64,000 nt of DNA from Beta vulgaris subsp. vulgaris (Eukaryota > Streptophyta > Magnoliopsida > Caryophyllales > Amaranthaceae), in the NCBI RefSeq assembly GCF_026745355.1, contig NC_079209.1:9907555-9971554 (forward strand), in the 5' to 3' direction. The position numbers and the translations under genes were made by a program. Below the pieces are notes generated by a model that worked only from the letters and a program-made list of their open reading frames with translations, was not told where the DNA came from and did not search any database. Every line of letters begins with the position of its first letter. Within the stretch, counting starts at the first letter, position 1. Positions 32,660 through 43,544 of the stretch are shown here, piece after piece.

Positions 32660-32703
32660 TAATGATCTGACCATCCTTCTCTCTGCTCTTTTTTTCTCTC
32701 TTT

Positions 32704-32962
32704 TACTCCCTCCGTCCCATAATATAGTGCTTGTTTCTTTTTTCACGGTCTCCAAAACGTAACTTTGACCTTTAATATCTTCAATTCTTTATTAATAAAA
32801 AATATAAAAAGTTGATATTATGAAACCACAATTGAGACGAATCTAACAAGATCCTACATGAATATGTTTTTTTATATATACAAATGAGAATATTCGGTCA
32901 AAGATTTTAAAATTTGACCACCAAAAATGAAATAGGCACTATATTATGGGACGGAGGGAGTA
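32704..32962. mobile_element. Stowaway-type MITE (259 bp), well preserved
   Basis: TACTCCCTCCGTCCCATAAT and its exact inverse ATTATGGGACGGAGGGAGTA form a perfect 20-bp terminal repeat, with ATAGTGC/GCACTAT continuing it. Confidence 0.95.
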
Positions 32963-33066
32963 ATTCTTTATTATATTTTCCCCTTTCTCTCCTCGTGATC
33001 TAGCTTGTAGATCATCCAATGAGCTTACTCTTACAATGATTAGTTTGCAATCTTCTAAATCAGATT

Positions 33067-33680
33067 TGTTAGCAATTTAATGTCTTTAAGAGGACCTAGA
33101 CCTAGAGTTTGTTAATTAATTTCACCCAACAATAAATACAAAGTTCAAATTTTTAAATGAGAAGTAAAGTAATAAATGAGATGACACAAGCTTTAACATG
33201 GTTTGGTCAATCTTGAGCTACATCCATCAAACTTGAACCTTGGAGTTTTCTCTATATCTTCTCTTATGGAGAAATGGTAATGCAGAAGATGAAAGAGGAG
33301 AGAGAGAAAGAGAGATTTCTAATTTTTTGTAGCTAGAATAAGTTTTAGGGGTTATAAAATTACTATAGGAAGCCTTATATATAATTCTCTAAAATTTAAA
33401 ATTTACGAAGAAACTCAAACAAAATAGATTAGAATCGGATGAGAATTACAAATATTGCACAAACATGAACAAACGGAGCAGACCACCTGGGCGGGCATCA
33501 AACTGCCTACACAGCCAAACTGCTCGGAAGAGAAATCCTAGAACTTACTGCCTCCAAACTGCTCTACAGAGTCCTGGCACCCAGGGCACCCAGTTGCCTG
33601 CCTAGGCCACCACCTTGCCCAATCAGGTGTTGGGTTACTTCACCTTGATTTTTTCTTCTCACTCCTTCTCAGAAAAATAG
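33067..33680 (-). mobile_element. Probable copia LTR fragment
   Basis: On the minus strand the ACCATGTTAAAGCTTGTGTC segment following GATGTAGCTCAAGATTG is the kind of U5 sequence seen in plant copia LTRs. The left edge TGTTAGCA would be an LTR terminus. No right end or TSD found. Confidence 0.4.
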
Positions 33681-33685
33681 ATGTT

Positions 33686-33943
33686 TAATTTCATAATATA
33701 GTGCTTGTTTCTTTTTTATACGGTCTCCAAGATAAACATTTGACTTTCAATATCTCCAATCTCTTATTGATAAAAAAATATAAAAAGTTGATATTATGAA
33801 ACTATATATTTAGGCGAATGTAACAAGATCTCACATGAATATGTTTTTTTTATATAAATACAAATGAGGATATTTGAACAAAATTTTTAAAGTTTGACCT
33901 CAATAAAGAGAAACAAGCACTGTATTATAAGATGGAGGGAGTG
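33686..33943. mobile_element. Stowaway-type MITE with damaged left end
   Basis: ATAATATAGTGCTTGTTTC at the left mirrors GAAACAAGCACTGTATTATA at the right, which ends GATGGAGGGAGTG. The outer CTCCCTCC of the left end has been lost. Sister of 32704-32962. Confidence 0.8.
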
Positions 33944-33987
33944 TAGTTAATAATTAACTGATATAATGTAATATCTCTTTATATTTT

Positions 33988-34178
33988 TTTTTGATAGGAA
34001 AAGCCAGCTAATTTATTAAGGCTCCAAATTTGCAATGTCAGTTACATGATGTTCAAGAGTAACAGGATAGTCTTCTATCCAACCATGAAGATTATCATAT
34101 GAAGAACTATCTTTAGCCAAAAAATGAGCCACTTGATTTCCCCTTCTTCAGATTTGCATATAAGAAACGGAGTGTAAT
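33988..34178 (-). pseudogene. 5'-truncated LINE: last 55 codons of RNase H plus poly(A)
   Basis: The minus strand encodes RRGNQVAHFLAKDSSSYDN and ends VTDIANLEP before a TAA. Then come LINE-style AATAAATTAGCTGGC and an A tract (poly(T) at the left). The RxGNxxAHxLA motif is the plant LINE RNase H C-terminus, whose His belongs to the active site. One in-frame TGA precedes it. Such extreme 5' truncation is common for LINE insertions. Possible TSD GTAATAT is weak. Confidence 0.75.
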
Positions 34179-34652
34179 ATTATGTATACGCAAATCAAGC
34201 CAAATTATTCATAATTAGCACCAACTTTAGAAATAAAAAAATAGAGCAAGAATTTTTAAAGAATGGCTAATTGACAAGTGATAAGTTGACAACAACTTCT
34301 CAACAAACACAGAAACTCCGTGATTGGAGTGATGAATCATTGATCAATATTTATATTTTTACATCCTAAAAATAGCCTTATACAAATTAGGAAACCTATC
34401 CACTCTAAATTAGAACTCTAATAACAAAATATATCCTAAATATATTATATTCTATCATTCATATACGTGCATCACAAATATCACGAGTAATAAGAATTAA
34501 CAACATAAAACGCAGACAATAATTGGTTAAACCTGTATCTTTACACTCTCTTGTAAGTTGTTAATGGAACTTCGAAGTTTGAGTAGCAATTCTTTTCCCC
34601 ACCTAGATAAGAAGTTTAGTAGCTTACTTACACCAAGGTTAGGGGTTATGAT
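34179..34652. other. Intergenic, unassigned
   Basis: AT-rich. Might be an old LTR (a TATAAATA-like motif on the minus strand near 34350), but no ends found. Confidence 0.3.
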
Positions 34653-35179
34653 TAGGGGTGCAAGTAATTCGGATAAAATCCGAAATTCAATCCAAATTAG
34701 TAATTCGGATCGTATTCAAACTGTATTCGGATTGAGATTGTGCTAAAGGTTGGATTTTCGAATCGGATTTGGTTGAGGGTAATTGGATACAAAAATTTAA
34801 TATAACTGAATAGTAATATGTCTTGTATTATGTATCTGGATTGGGGTTAAGTGCTTAACTGTTTTTTTTTAAAAGCCTAGCCCATAGCCCAGTAGGCGTA
34901 GCACTTCAACCCTTTCCCTAAAACCCTAACAACAATTAATTTCTCATTTTCCATATCTACTAGGTTATTGTTGTGCTTAATTTAATTCATCGAAAAACTA
35001 GAGGTTTAGAAAATCAGATTTCTAGGTCGGATACAATCTAGAGTATGAAAATTCGGATTAGATTGAATCGGATTCAAATTCTAATTGCTTTGGATTTGGA
35101 TTGGAATTGAAATTTAAATTTTATTTGAATCGGATTAGATTAGACCCTAAGTCAAACCGTATACTGAACTTTCGCACTA
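34653..35179. mobile_element. hAT-type MITE (GGATCGGATTC-rich)
   Basis: Starts TAGGGGTGCAAGTAATTCGG and ends TACTGAACTTTCGCACTA. It is colinear with 46542-47098 over most of its length, including the internal AAAGCCTAGCCCATAGC(C/T)CAGTAGGCGTAG segment. TSD unclear. Confidence 0.7.
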
Positions 35180-35339
35180 CTTAGGATGCCAAAGACTCGG
35201 GAAAAACAGTTGTAGCGATACACTGTTTCACTATATCTAGTAAAACTTTTTTTAGTGTGATGCTAAATTATGCATGTTTTTACTCGTAATTGTCCTTTTT
35301 TTATATAAATAAATGCTACTCCCTCGACATCATAACAAT

Positions 35340-36131
35340 TACTCCCTTCGTTTCATTTTAATTGTTACACTTTGATATTTTGCACTATTCAAAAATTTCA
35401 CTTTGACCATCATTTGTGATTTATACGCAGTTGAAAATATAGTCATGTGTAGGGATGGCAACCCAATCCGAATCCGACCCTAGTTCGCTCCAAAGGAAAA
35501 AATCCGAGTTGACTCCGACAAAAAAGTAATCCGACTCCGACTCCCTTTAAAAAATCCGACTCCGAGTCGGAGGAGGGTCGGAGTCGGATCTCATAAAATA
35601 ATCCGACATCCGAATCCGACTCCGACTTTGAGTCAATCAATCATTTTTTCTTATTTATGTAATGTATTATTTATGTATAATCTGACTTCGACTTTCAGCC
35701 AGTTGTATTATATAGGCTTTTCCCACAAAAAATAATCAAAAAATTGGAAGAAAAATAAGTCGGATCAGGTTCGGAGTCGGATGTTCGGATTTTAAGTCGG
35801 ATGTCCGGATTTTATGTCGGGTCGGATCTCGGAGTCGGATGTTCGGATTTTAGGTCGGGTCGGATTCGGATTTTCAAAGTCGGATCTCGGAGTCGGAGTC
35901 GGACTCGGATTTAAAATCCGACTTTCTGTAGGGTCGGAGTCGGATTATGCATAATCCGGTCCAAGTCCGACTCATGTGAGATCTTGTTAGATTCATCATA
36001 ACATGTATTTTATCAATATGTACTTTTTATAATTTTTACAAATACAAAACTAAAGATATATGTCCTCAAAATTTTACATTGACATACGTGAAAAGTGTAA
36101 GTAGGTAGATTAAAATAAAATGGAGGGAATA
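35340..36131. mobile_element. Stowaway-type MITE split by a hAT MITE
   Basis: TACTCCCTTCGTTTCATTTT mirrors AAAATAAAATGGAGGGAATA. Removing 35450-35971 leaves about 260 bp. The same subfamily hosts the hAT at 40716. Confidence 0.8.
35450..35971. mobile_element. hAT-type MITE made of TCCGACTCCGA repeats
   Basis: Left end TAGGGATGGCAACCC after GTCATGTG (35442-35449), and the target word TCATGTG recurs at 35972-35978. The interior has many TCCGACTCCGA/TCGGAGTCGGA units on both arms. Compared with 56529-57163 it lacks the last ~13 bp (TTGCCATTCCTA) of the right end. Confidence 0.78.
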
Positions 36132-36751
36132 CTTAACTAGTTAACTCTCGCTTCTCTGCTCTCTCCTCAAGTCTCAACTACTAGTCTACCAGTCTACCAC
36201 CAACACCTTTCCACTCCTTTTTTCTGGGGTCGTCAACCCGTCACAGTTGATAAGTTTGTTCAAGATATCTCATTTTTATTTGATCAAACTCAAAACATAT
36301 ATGACTCGGGAGTTACTCCGCTGACCAAACCATCTCACTTCTACAGTTCTACTTCTACCTCTATAGACTATAGGCCACAACAAATTATGGTTACCCTCTT
36401 CCACTCGCCTCAAAGCCCAATCATCATCCACTCCACAAAGCACATATTTAAGCCCAATTCCAAATACACATAAAGCCCAAGCTCAAAGGTATTACCTCAA
36501 AACCTAAATTATGAAAGATCCTCCCCATATACATTCGGGTTTACTTCAAACATGGTACTCCTTTATGCTCTGTTCATACTACATGAATGGAGAATGTGAA
36601 AGGGTATATAGAATGTAAATGGTAAGTGATGATTGTTTACCGTATAAGCATGAAATTCTTGTGCACATATTTCTTGTTTACAATGATCGATCTTTCTTAC
36701 CAGTCTTGTAATATTTGCTAGTTGCTACTATAGACTTCCTCTATTTCATAA
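36132..36751. other. Intergenic, unassigned
   Basis: No coding potential or transposon ends recognised. Confidence 0.35.
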
Positions 36752-38441
36752 CTAGGTTTCTAAGTACGCGATGCATGCGACGATAATTTTTTCATTATGA
36801 TATTTCGCAATGTCGAGTAGGTAGTTTTACATACAACAACGATTCATTATATTAGTTTAAATTGATAGTTTTGTTTTTTTATAAAGGCTATGTTTTGTTT
36901 AACTTATTAAAAGTTATTTTCAGCAAAAATAAATTCAGATAAGAAAAAATAAGTTGAATAGAATGAAACCAAAGTAGTTAAAAAAAGCACGTGCTTCTAA
37001 TTAAAACATAGTACTAAAAAAAACATCTATAGAATATTGCATAATCACCTCTTTTATCAAGCTAAGTTTATCTAATTTGATTAGCAACTTAGTTCATATT
37101 TGCAAATATATTTATCTTTATTTATCCATGGAATCAAATATAAAAAATAAATTTTCTTTTCTATTTTTTTTTAATCCCAAATTTTATTCAAATTTATGTT
37201 CACCATAATTGCAAAGATTACCTTCAAATCTTTGTGCTTTTCTTTTGTCTTCTTTTTAATTTTAATTTACTTGTGAACGATTTTCAGTTCTACCTCTTAT
37301 TATCTATCATCAATAGTATACTTAAAACTTCAAATGTAGTACGTTTTCTTGATCTGAACTTATTATCATCTATGTAATTGACTTACACAAATTAAAATTA
37401 TATAAACCCATTAAAATTATCATTTCTTTATATGACTATAGTGTTGTGGAAATATATACTACTGATTTTTTATTTTGACAATTTTTTCTTTTAATGGAAG
37501 ATTTTGATATTCTTAAATGAATTTGTTATCTTTGTTTTTTTAAACTTTTTCAGTCTTTCCTTTTTTAAAACCTAAAATTCAAGTTATTCTAATTCTAGCT
37601 TTTAAAAATGGCAAATCTTTTGATTAATTGATTATCCATTATTATCTTTAAAATTTAAACAAAATTGATGTAAATAAAAATTAAGGATAGTATCTCTATT
37701 CTATTAGCCAAGGAGGGAGCTATGGTGTCCCCTTTTAAAAAGTCATTTTTGCCCTTAGCTAAATATATAATTGGATATTTAAATTTTCTATAATATATCC
37801 TTTTCGAATTTAAAGATGGGGCCAAAATTCTAATGATAAATTAAACTAAATAAGCATTAACAAAGTAACTTGACATAATTAGAAAAATGGTTATTTAAGT
37901 AAAAAAAAATTACAAATTTAAATTGACTATAAGACCTTATATCTAAATGTTCATTATACTCCCTCCGTTTCCTAAAGATCTTCCCTCTTTCCGTTTAAGG
38001 GTGTTTCCAAAAGATCTTCCCTCTTTTGCTTTATTCCTTATTTGGCAAAACAAATTTCTCTATCTACCCTCTCATGTCACTATCATATGGTCCATCATTA
38101 CATTATTAATTCAATTTTACTCCCTTTCTCTCTTAACCCCTTTTATTTGTTTATTTATCTTAACCCCTTTCTCTCTCCTACTTTACTCACACCATGCCCC
38201 ACACAACTTGATTTTCCTTGGTCTCTGTAGGAACAGTAAGTGGGAAGATCTTCAGGAAACGGAGGGAGTAATTTCTAATCACTTTACATTAGTTTGTACA
38301 AAAATAATTATAAATCACATTTTTAAAATTATATTTAGATAAAATTTATTAAGAACAAACGCAAACAATCGAATAAACTTTACATTAATAATCATTTTAT
38401 AGGAGAACACCATGTCTCCCCTTTTACTTATGTAATAGTGA
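36752..38441 (-). mobile_element. Putative Helitron (1.7 kb) with nested insertions
   Basis: Left edge is A followed by CTAGGTTTC and a GCGATGCATGCG palindromic stretch. Right edge is CTTATGTAATAGTGA before T, the inverted Helitron start. The interior is colinear with 58581-59565 (TTTCGCAATGTCGA, AACTTATTAAAAGTTA). A second Helitron-type start, TCTCTATTCTATTAGCC, on the plus strand at 37693 suggests another Helitron inserted in it. It also holds the Stowaway at 37957-38270. Confidence 0.6.
37957..38270. mobile_element. Stowaway-type MITE (314 bp)
   Basis: TACTCCCTCCGTTTCCTAAA mirrors TTCAGGAAACGGAGGGAGTA, with AGATCTTCC/GGAAGATCT inside. Sister of 1119-1438. Confidence 0.92.
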
Positions 38442-38670
38442 TTCATGTAATACTTAGTATATAAAGGTCATAATAAACTTTGATCACAATTTTTCACTAT
38501 TATGTAGGCAAAAAAGTGCAAACAAATAGTTATGTATGATGTTAGATTAGTCATCTCAATATTTTAGTTTTTTAAATTTCAAATTTTCTTTATTTATTAT
38601 AATTGCTCCATGAACATTACACAGAGAAATTAGTGCACGATCTTTATGAATCGAGTTAAGTACCCCAACT

Positions 38671-38901
38671 CTTTTTTTATTAGGAAAGATAATTGACACG
38701 AATATCAATTCTTGCTAGGCTACTAGCTTGTAGGGGATAACAACTCAGAGGGATGATACAAGGTTAAACAACCTATATAATAACATACCAAAAGCCTACT
38801 GCCACCACAACAGAATTCCCTAACATATTGTTGAAACAAGGAATCGAACCCTAAGCAAAACACTCAGGGCGGTACTCCACGAGTTACCACCTCTCCTTCA
38901 A
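38671..38901 (-). mobile_element. tRNA-derived SINE (231 bp) with 10-bp TSD
   Basis: Direct repeat TACCCCAACT at 38661-38670 and 38902-38911. B box GGTTCGATTCC on the minus strand (38840-38850). The A-box region is GGTGGTAACTCGTGGAGTAC. The poly(A) appears as poly(T) at the left edge. Same family as the next element. Confidence 0.88.
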
Positions 38902-39035
38902 TACCCCAACTTTTATAATTATAGCTTATTAGTTATAAACCTTTGAAATCACAAACACAATAGCAATAATTTATAAAATTAACTTCAACGATATATGGGG
39001 TTTACTTTGTAATTATTTTGCAATTTTATTTAGCT

Positions 39036-39247
39036 TTTTTTTATAGGAAGAGATATTTGGCTCAATGACCAGTACATTAGCTCAGAGGCTGGGTACATAA
39101 TATAACAGTCTAGAAGCGAACATATCTAAAGGCCACTGTCCACTACAAGAGCAGAATCCCCAAACTTTTTGTTAGGATGAAGATCAAATCTTGGGAAAAG
39201 CCTTCAAATTTGAGGTGGTACCACATTGATTTACCACCTCTTACTCG
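39036..39247 (-). mobile_element. tRNA-derived SINE, second copy of the family
   Basis: Minus strand starts GAGGTGGTAAATCAATGTGG and shares the body and poly(T) left end (TTTTTTTTATAGGAAGAG) with 38671-38901. The B box is eroded (AGATTTGATCTTC). A short TTAGCT flank is shared. Confidence 0.72.
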
Positions 39248-39356
39248 TTAGCTCTCTATTTTTGTTTTCCTTTACTTGAGGAGATAATTTATGTTATCAT
39301 TTATTGAATGACTAAATATTGCCCTGTATTTTACTTACTATCGCCTTAATATGTAT

Positions 39357-39634
39357 TACCTCTGTTTCTTTTTAATCTACACATTTTCCTTTTTGGTCTG
39401 TTTTTTTTAATCTACACACTGTTGCTTATTCTATTTTTGGTAACATGTCACATCTACTTTCTCATCTTTTTCCACCCATGTCATCCACTTTTTAATATTT
39501 TAATCCACTTTCTAGTTTCTCTCTCTCACTTTTCAATTTATCTCCCCACCTTTTAAGATTTTCTCTTATACTTTTGCACTTTTTCTTGGTTCTCCCCCAA
39601 AGTGAAGTGTGTAGATTAATCTGAAATGAAGGTA
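39357..39634. mobile_element. Stowaway-type MITE
   Basis: TACCTCTGTTTCTTTTTAAT and CTACACA mirror TGTGTAGATTAATCTGAAAT and GAAGGTA. Contains CCCCCAAAGTGAAG, found inverted in 23238-23480. Confidence 0.8.
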
Positions 39635-39800
39635 GTAATAAGTAGTCATACCATTATGAGTGTAAAGTGTAAACCCCTTCATTCCCATTCCTTTTCCCTT
39701 TTATTCTTACCGACTCTATCTCTCTTATTCCTTTTCCCACTCTCTTTCCCTCTTATATTCATCTTCCCATCACCGAAGGACACCATCCACTATTGTTGCC

Positions 39801-40310
39801 TCTACTCAGATCTGGCCAACTCAATTCACTGGCGCCACACTATATCATCGAAAATACCTCGTTGGAGAAGCCAAATGGACAAGGATATACCACCAAACCA
39901 AATCGAAGGCTAAAATCAGACAAAATAAAGACGAAGTTCAAGATCTCTAATTAAATTATAGGCCAAGAAAATTGGAATTTCTCTTTATAAGTCAAATCGA
40001 CAAATTTACATCCAATACTGTCGTATCTACTCAGATTTGGCCAACTCAATTCGTTGGTGCCACACCATATCATCGAAAATACCTCGTTTGAGAAGCAAAA
40101 TGGACAAGGATACACCACCAAGCCAAATCGAAGGCTAAAATCAAACAAAATAAAAAGATGAAATTCAAGATCTCTAATCAAATTATAGTCCGAAAAATTG
40201 AGATTTCTCTTTAGCTAAATCGACAAAGATACACCACCAAGCCAAATCAAAGGCAAAAAACTGACAAATTAAAAGATGAAATTCAAGATCTATAAGTAAA
40301 TTAAAGGCCA
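39801..40310. repeat. Tandem repeat, 225-bp unit, two copies plus a partial third
   Basis: TACTCAGATCTGGCCAACTC (39804) recurs at 40029, and GACAAGGATATACCACC (39878) recurs at 40103 and 40222. The last unit is shortened. Units share CATCGAAAATACCTCGTT and GAAGTTCAAGATCTCTAA. Short frames here follow the repeat and are not called genes. Confidence 0.88.
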
Positions 40311-41831
40311 ATTTTTTTGGGTGAGACGTCTATAATAGACGTCGATGGACGCCTGAGCCTGTGGTGAGGCATTTATAGATGCCTCATCAATTATCAATTT
40401 TTTTTTTCAAATGATATGATATGCGGAGAAGAAAAGAGGTAAACTTTCATCATGCTTCATTTTTTTCTTGTCTTCTTTTTTTTCTAGAAAATATGTATAA
40501 TTTCATAATTGATTTGGCATTGATTATTTATTGGTGAATAAATGTGGGAAGATGCTAATTGAGTTTGGATTCAGAGTGTAAAAGAACATATAGTTGATCA
40601 GAACAACAATCACTAGTCCTGAAACCTCTCACCAATTTTTTATATAATTTATTCGTTTTTTTTACATGTTATACTTTCACTTTTTATGCATGTCAATGCA
40701 AAACTTTGAGTACATGCAAGGGTGGAGCCAGAATTCTTAGTAAGGGGTAGCATAAAAAAGCTATCAAATAGCGATAATAATACTGAAACATAATTCACAT
40801 TTAACACTTATAACCCTTTTTTAAAAATACAATATGATATTAGTATAGGAAAATAGTTTCCACCTTTTACAAGTCTTCTTTAAACAGTCCCACCTTCCAT
40901 TAATCTCAAAATAATCCAACCTTTGCACCTTATTTTTTTATTGGGCTTTTTTTTACCTAAAACTTGTTGAACAAGTTAAAACCACTTTTTTCTTAATAAA
41001 TTTCTTCTCTTTCCCCTCTCTTCTCTGTTCTCTTACGCTCAACCCTCGTCAACAACCTTTTTCTCTCCCTTCCACTTGACTCTACTACTACCACCACCCA
41101 ACTGACCCACACCACACTGCTCCACCCCAAGTTCCAACCTGGACCAGACGAACCCTTCACCAAAACTCCACCACCCGTAGACTATAGTCCACCCAGTGCA
41201 ACACGAAACAAACCACCACCACCAAAAAACACACATGTAAGTTCGTAGGTTCTTGTAGTTGGCAGGATAAAAGAGAGGGCGATTCTCTTTCTCTTTCCTA
41301 AAGCAACATGTACTATGATAATAATTTCCAATTTCGGGGGGAATGAAAAAATTAAATTTGAGTTTAGAGGATAGAGAAATTGAGAGGTAGTATTAGTTGA
41401 TGTTCAATAAGGAATTCCATTAACATCCACCCATCTAACATCTCCATTTCCTTCTTACACTTGGGTCCCATGACCCCAACAATTTCCCCTAAAAACCCGC
41501 TACCATAATAACATGAAGAATAACTTTCCAAGTCTAACAAAGAAGTTGGAATTATCTATTTAAAATGTTCTATTTTACAGAAAAAGAAGAAGATGGAATG
41601 TAGATTGAGTGGCCTACTCATTGGGTTGGTTTGGAGGACCTTTTCTCAACCTGGTTTTTTTTCTTTGTTGTTCATCATGATGCTTTCGAATTAATTGTAG
41701 GTTTTATCTACCTTTGAACATGATTGATATTTGATCAAATTGTATTATTTGGTTGGATTCCAACAGGTCTAATTCCTCGTTATTTTCATTTCAAAAATGA
41801 AAATTAATTATATATTCTAATACGGTGATGG

Positions 41832-42100
41832 TGTTAGAAAATGAGGCGTAATGAAGTTCACACATCAGCTCACACATCCGCATCAGGAGCTCAGTTTATT
41901 TCTTAGCTTAATAGTTAGTTACAAAGCTGTTAAGCTTGTTAGATAATTGTACACATCAACATTATTTTGTTACATTGTGTACTATACATATTCTTATGCT
42001 GTTGTAATTAGAGAATTAATGATGTAATTATATTTATTCTTCTCTCTCTATTATTCTCTCAAACTTTCTCTCTGTATAATCTCTCTATGAGGTTCTAAAA
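41832..42100 (+). repeat. 5' LTR of the copia element (269 bp)
   Basis: Starts TGTTAGAAAATGAGGCG and ends GAGGTTCTAAAA, a mutated TTCTAACA, just before the primer site. Short LTR as usual for copia. Its T/C-rich 3' part (TCTTCTCTCTC) is typical. Confidence 0.75.
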
Positions 42101-42108
42101 CTTCTTTA

Positions 42109-42120
42109 TGGTATCAGAGC
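42109..42120 (+). other. Primer binding site (initiator tRNA-Met) of the copia element
   Basis: TGGTATCAGAGC eight bases after the LTR, complementary to the initiator Met-tRNA 3' end. Confidence 0.9.
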
Positions 42121-42430
42121 AGAATTTCAATCGATCCTGGTGAATTTCTTGCTTTCTCAATCTTCCGCAATTTCAAATTGAAGCAAAATATCTTCTGCGA
42201 TTTCAACTGCAAATCATTTCTAAGGTATATAGGATTCAAGAATTGCACAATTTGTTCAGGTTTTGCGTTCAATTTCTCAATCTAATTCTTCTTTGCTCAA
42301 AATTTCTTTAGAAAATAATCTTGTTTCAGTTCGCTGATACAAGATTTTTGAAAATTCTATGAAATTTCTTCACAATTCAACTCAAAATTTTCTATCATCT
42401 TATTTGAAATTGTCATTTTCTTGATTCATC

Positions 42431-43460
42431 ATGCCTCAAAATACTCAAACCACTTATGCATCAGATCCTTTGAGTCTTTATATATTCATCCTAGTAAGAA
42501 TACCTCTCTTTCATTGATAGCTGAAAAATTCAATTGAGAATGTTATGGAGAATGGAAGAAAAGTATGAAAATTGCCTTTTCTGCTAAAAATAAGTTGAGT
42601 TTTATTGATGGAAGTCTGCCTAGGCCTAGTAATATTGATCCAGATCACAAAGCTTGGGAGAGATGCAATGACATTGTTATCTCTTACATTCTTAGATCTC
42701 TAGAGCCTAGAATTGCTAAAAGTCTGATTTACTTGAATACGGCTGCTGAAATTTGAAGTGAGATAGAGGAAAAGTTTTCACAAACCTTAGGTCCGCAATT
42801 TTACACTTTACAACAAAATTTATCTAAAATCTAACAATGATCAGCTTCAATTACATATTTCATTACACAAATCAAGGCTATTTGGGATGAGTTAAGTGCA
42901 ATTAGGTATGTTCCCGCATGTTCATGTAATAAATGTACATGTAATCTTACACAAAAGTTCTTAGCACAACAGGATGAAGACAGACTAGTTCAATTGTTGA
43001 TGAAACTAGATCAAAAATTTTGAAATGCTAGGACTAACATCTTAATGATGCAGCCACTTCCTAAAATTTATGTGGCTTATAGACTACTCATTCAAGATGA
43101 AAAGTAGAGAGAGGTCTCTTTATCCAATGTTGGTCAAGTCTATGCTAACTCATCAAATACTAACAGAGAGTACACTAATTACAAATACAAATAATTTCAT
43201 AAGTTTGTATTCCAAAATTCTGGCAAGAAACTAGTTGTTGTTGGTGGTGGTTTTCACAAGAGACCTTATTGTGATCACTGTAAGAGGCCAGGTCATATAG
43301 TCGAAGCTTGGTGGCAGATTCATGGCTATCCATCTCAATTTCAGTCCAAAGGGAAAGGTAAAACTGTTGCTGCTGTAGCCCATGGAGAATTTCAAGGTGA
43401 TAGTATAACAGATGACATCATTCACATATCTGAAGAACAAGTTCATAACATGATGAAACT
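42431..43460 (+). pseudogene. Copia gag with a mutated zinc knuckle
   Basis: ATG 42431 starts the familiar copia gag N-terminus (SDPLSLYIHPS). Then come WKKSMKIAFSAKNKLSFIDG, HKAWERCNDIVISYILRSL and the UBN2-type FYTLQQNL. In-frame stops occur at the Cys-less FN*ECYGEW, after TAAEI and elsewhere. Near 43266-43330 the zinc knuckle reads CDHCKRPGHIVEAWWQIHGY: the fourth ligand (Cys) is Trp, with TGG at 43309-43311, so RNA binding would be lost even if translated. Confidence 0.88.
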
Positions 43461-43544
43461 TCTTTCACGAGCTGATAACACTACATCGAATTCAACATCA
43501 TCACCATCTGATCATGTGTTATTGGTACTTGTCTTATAACATCT

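Noticed and set aside
41039..41236. Trp/Gly-rich reverse ORF as a captured gene in the long-TIR element
   Set aside because: Low-complexity CCACCAC/CTTCC sequence. Similarity to a gene cannot be shown without a search.
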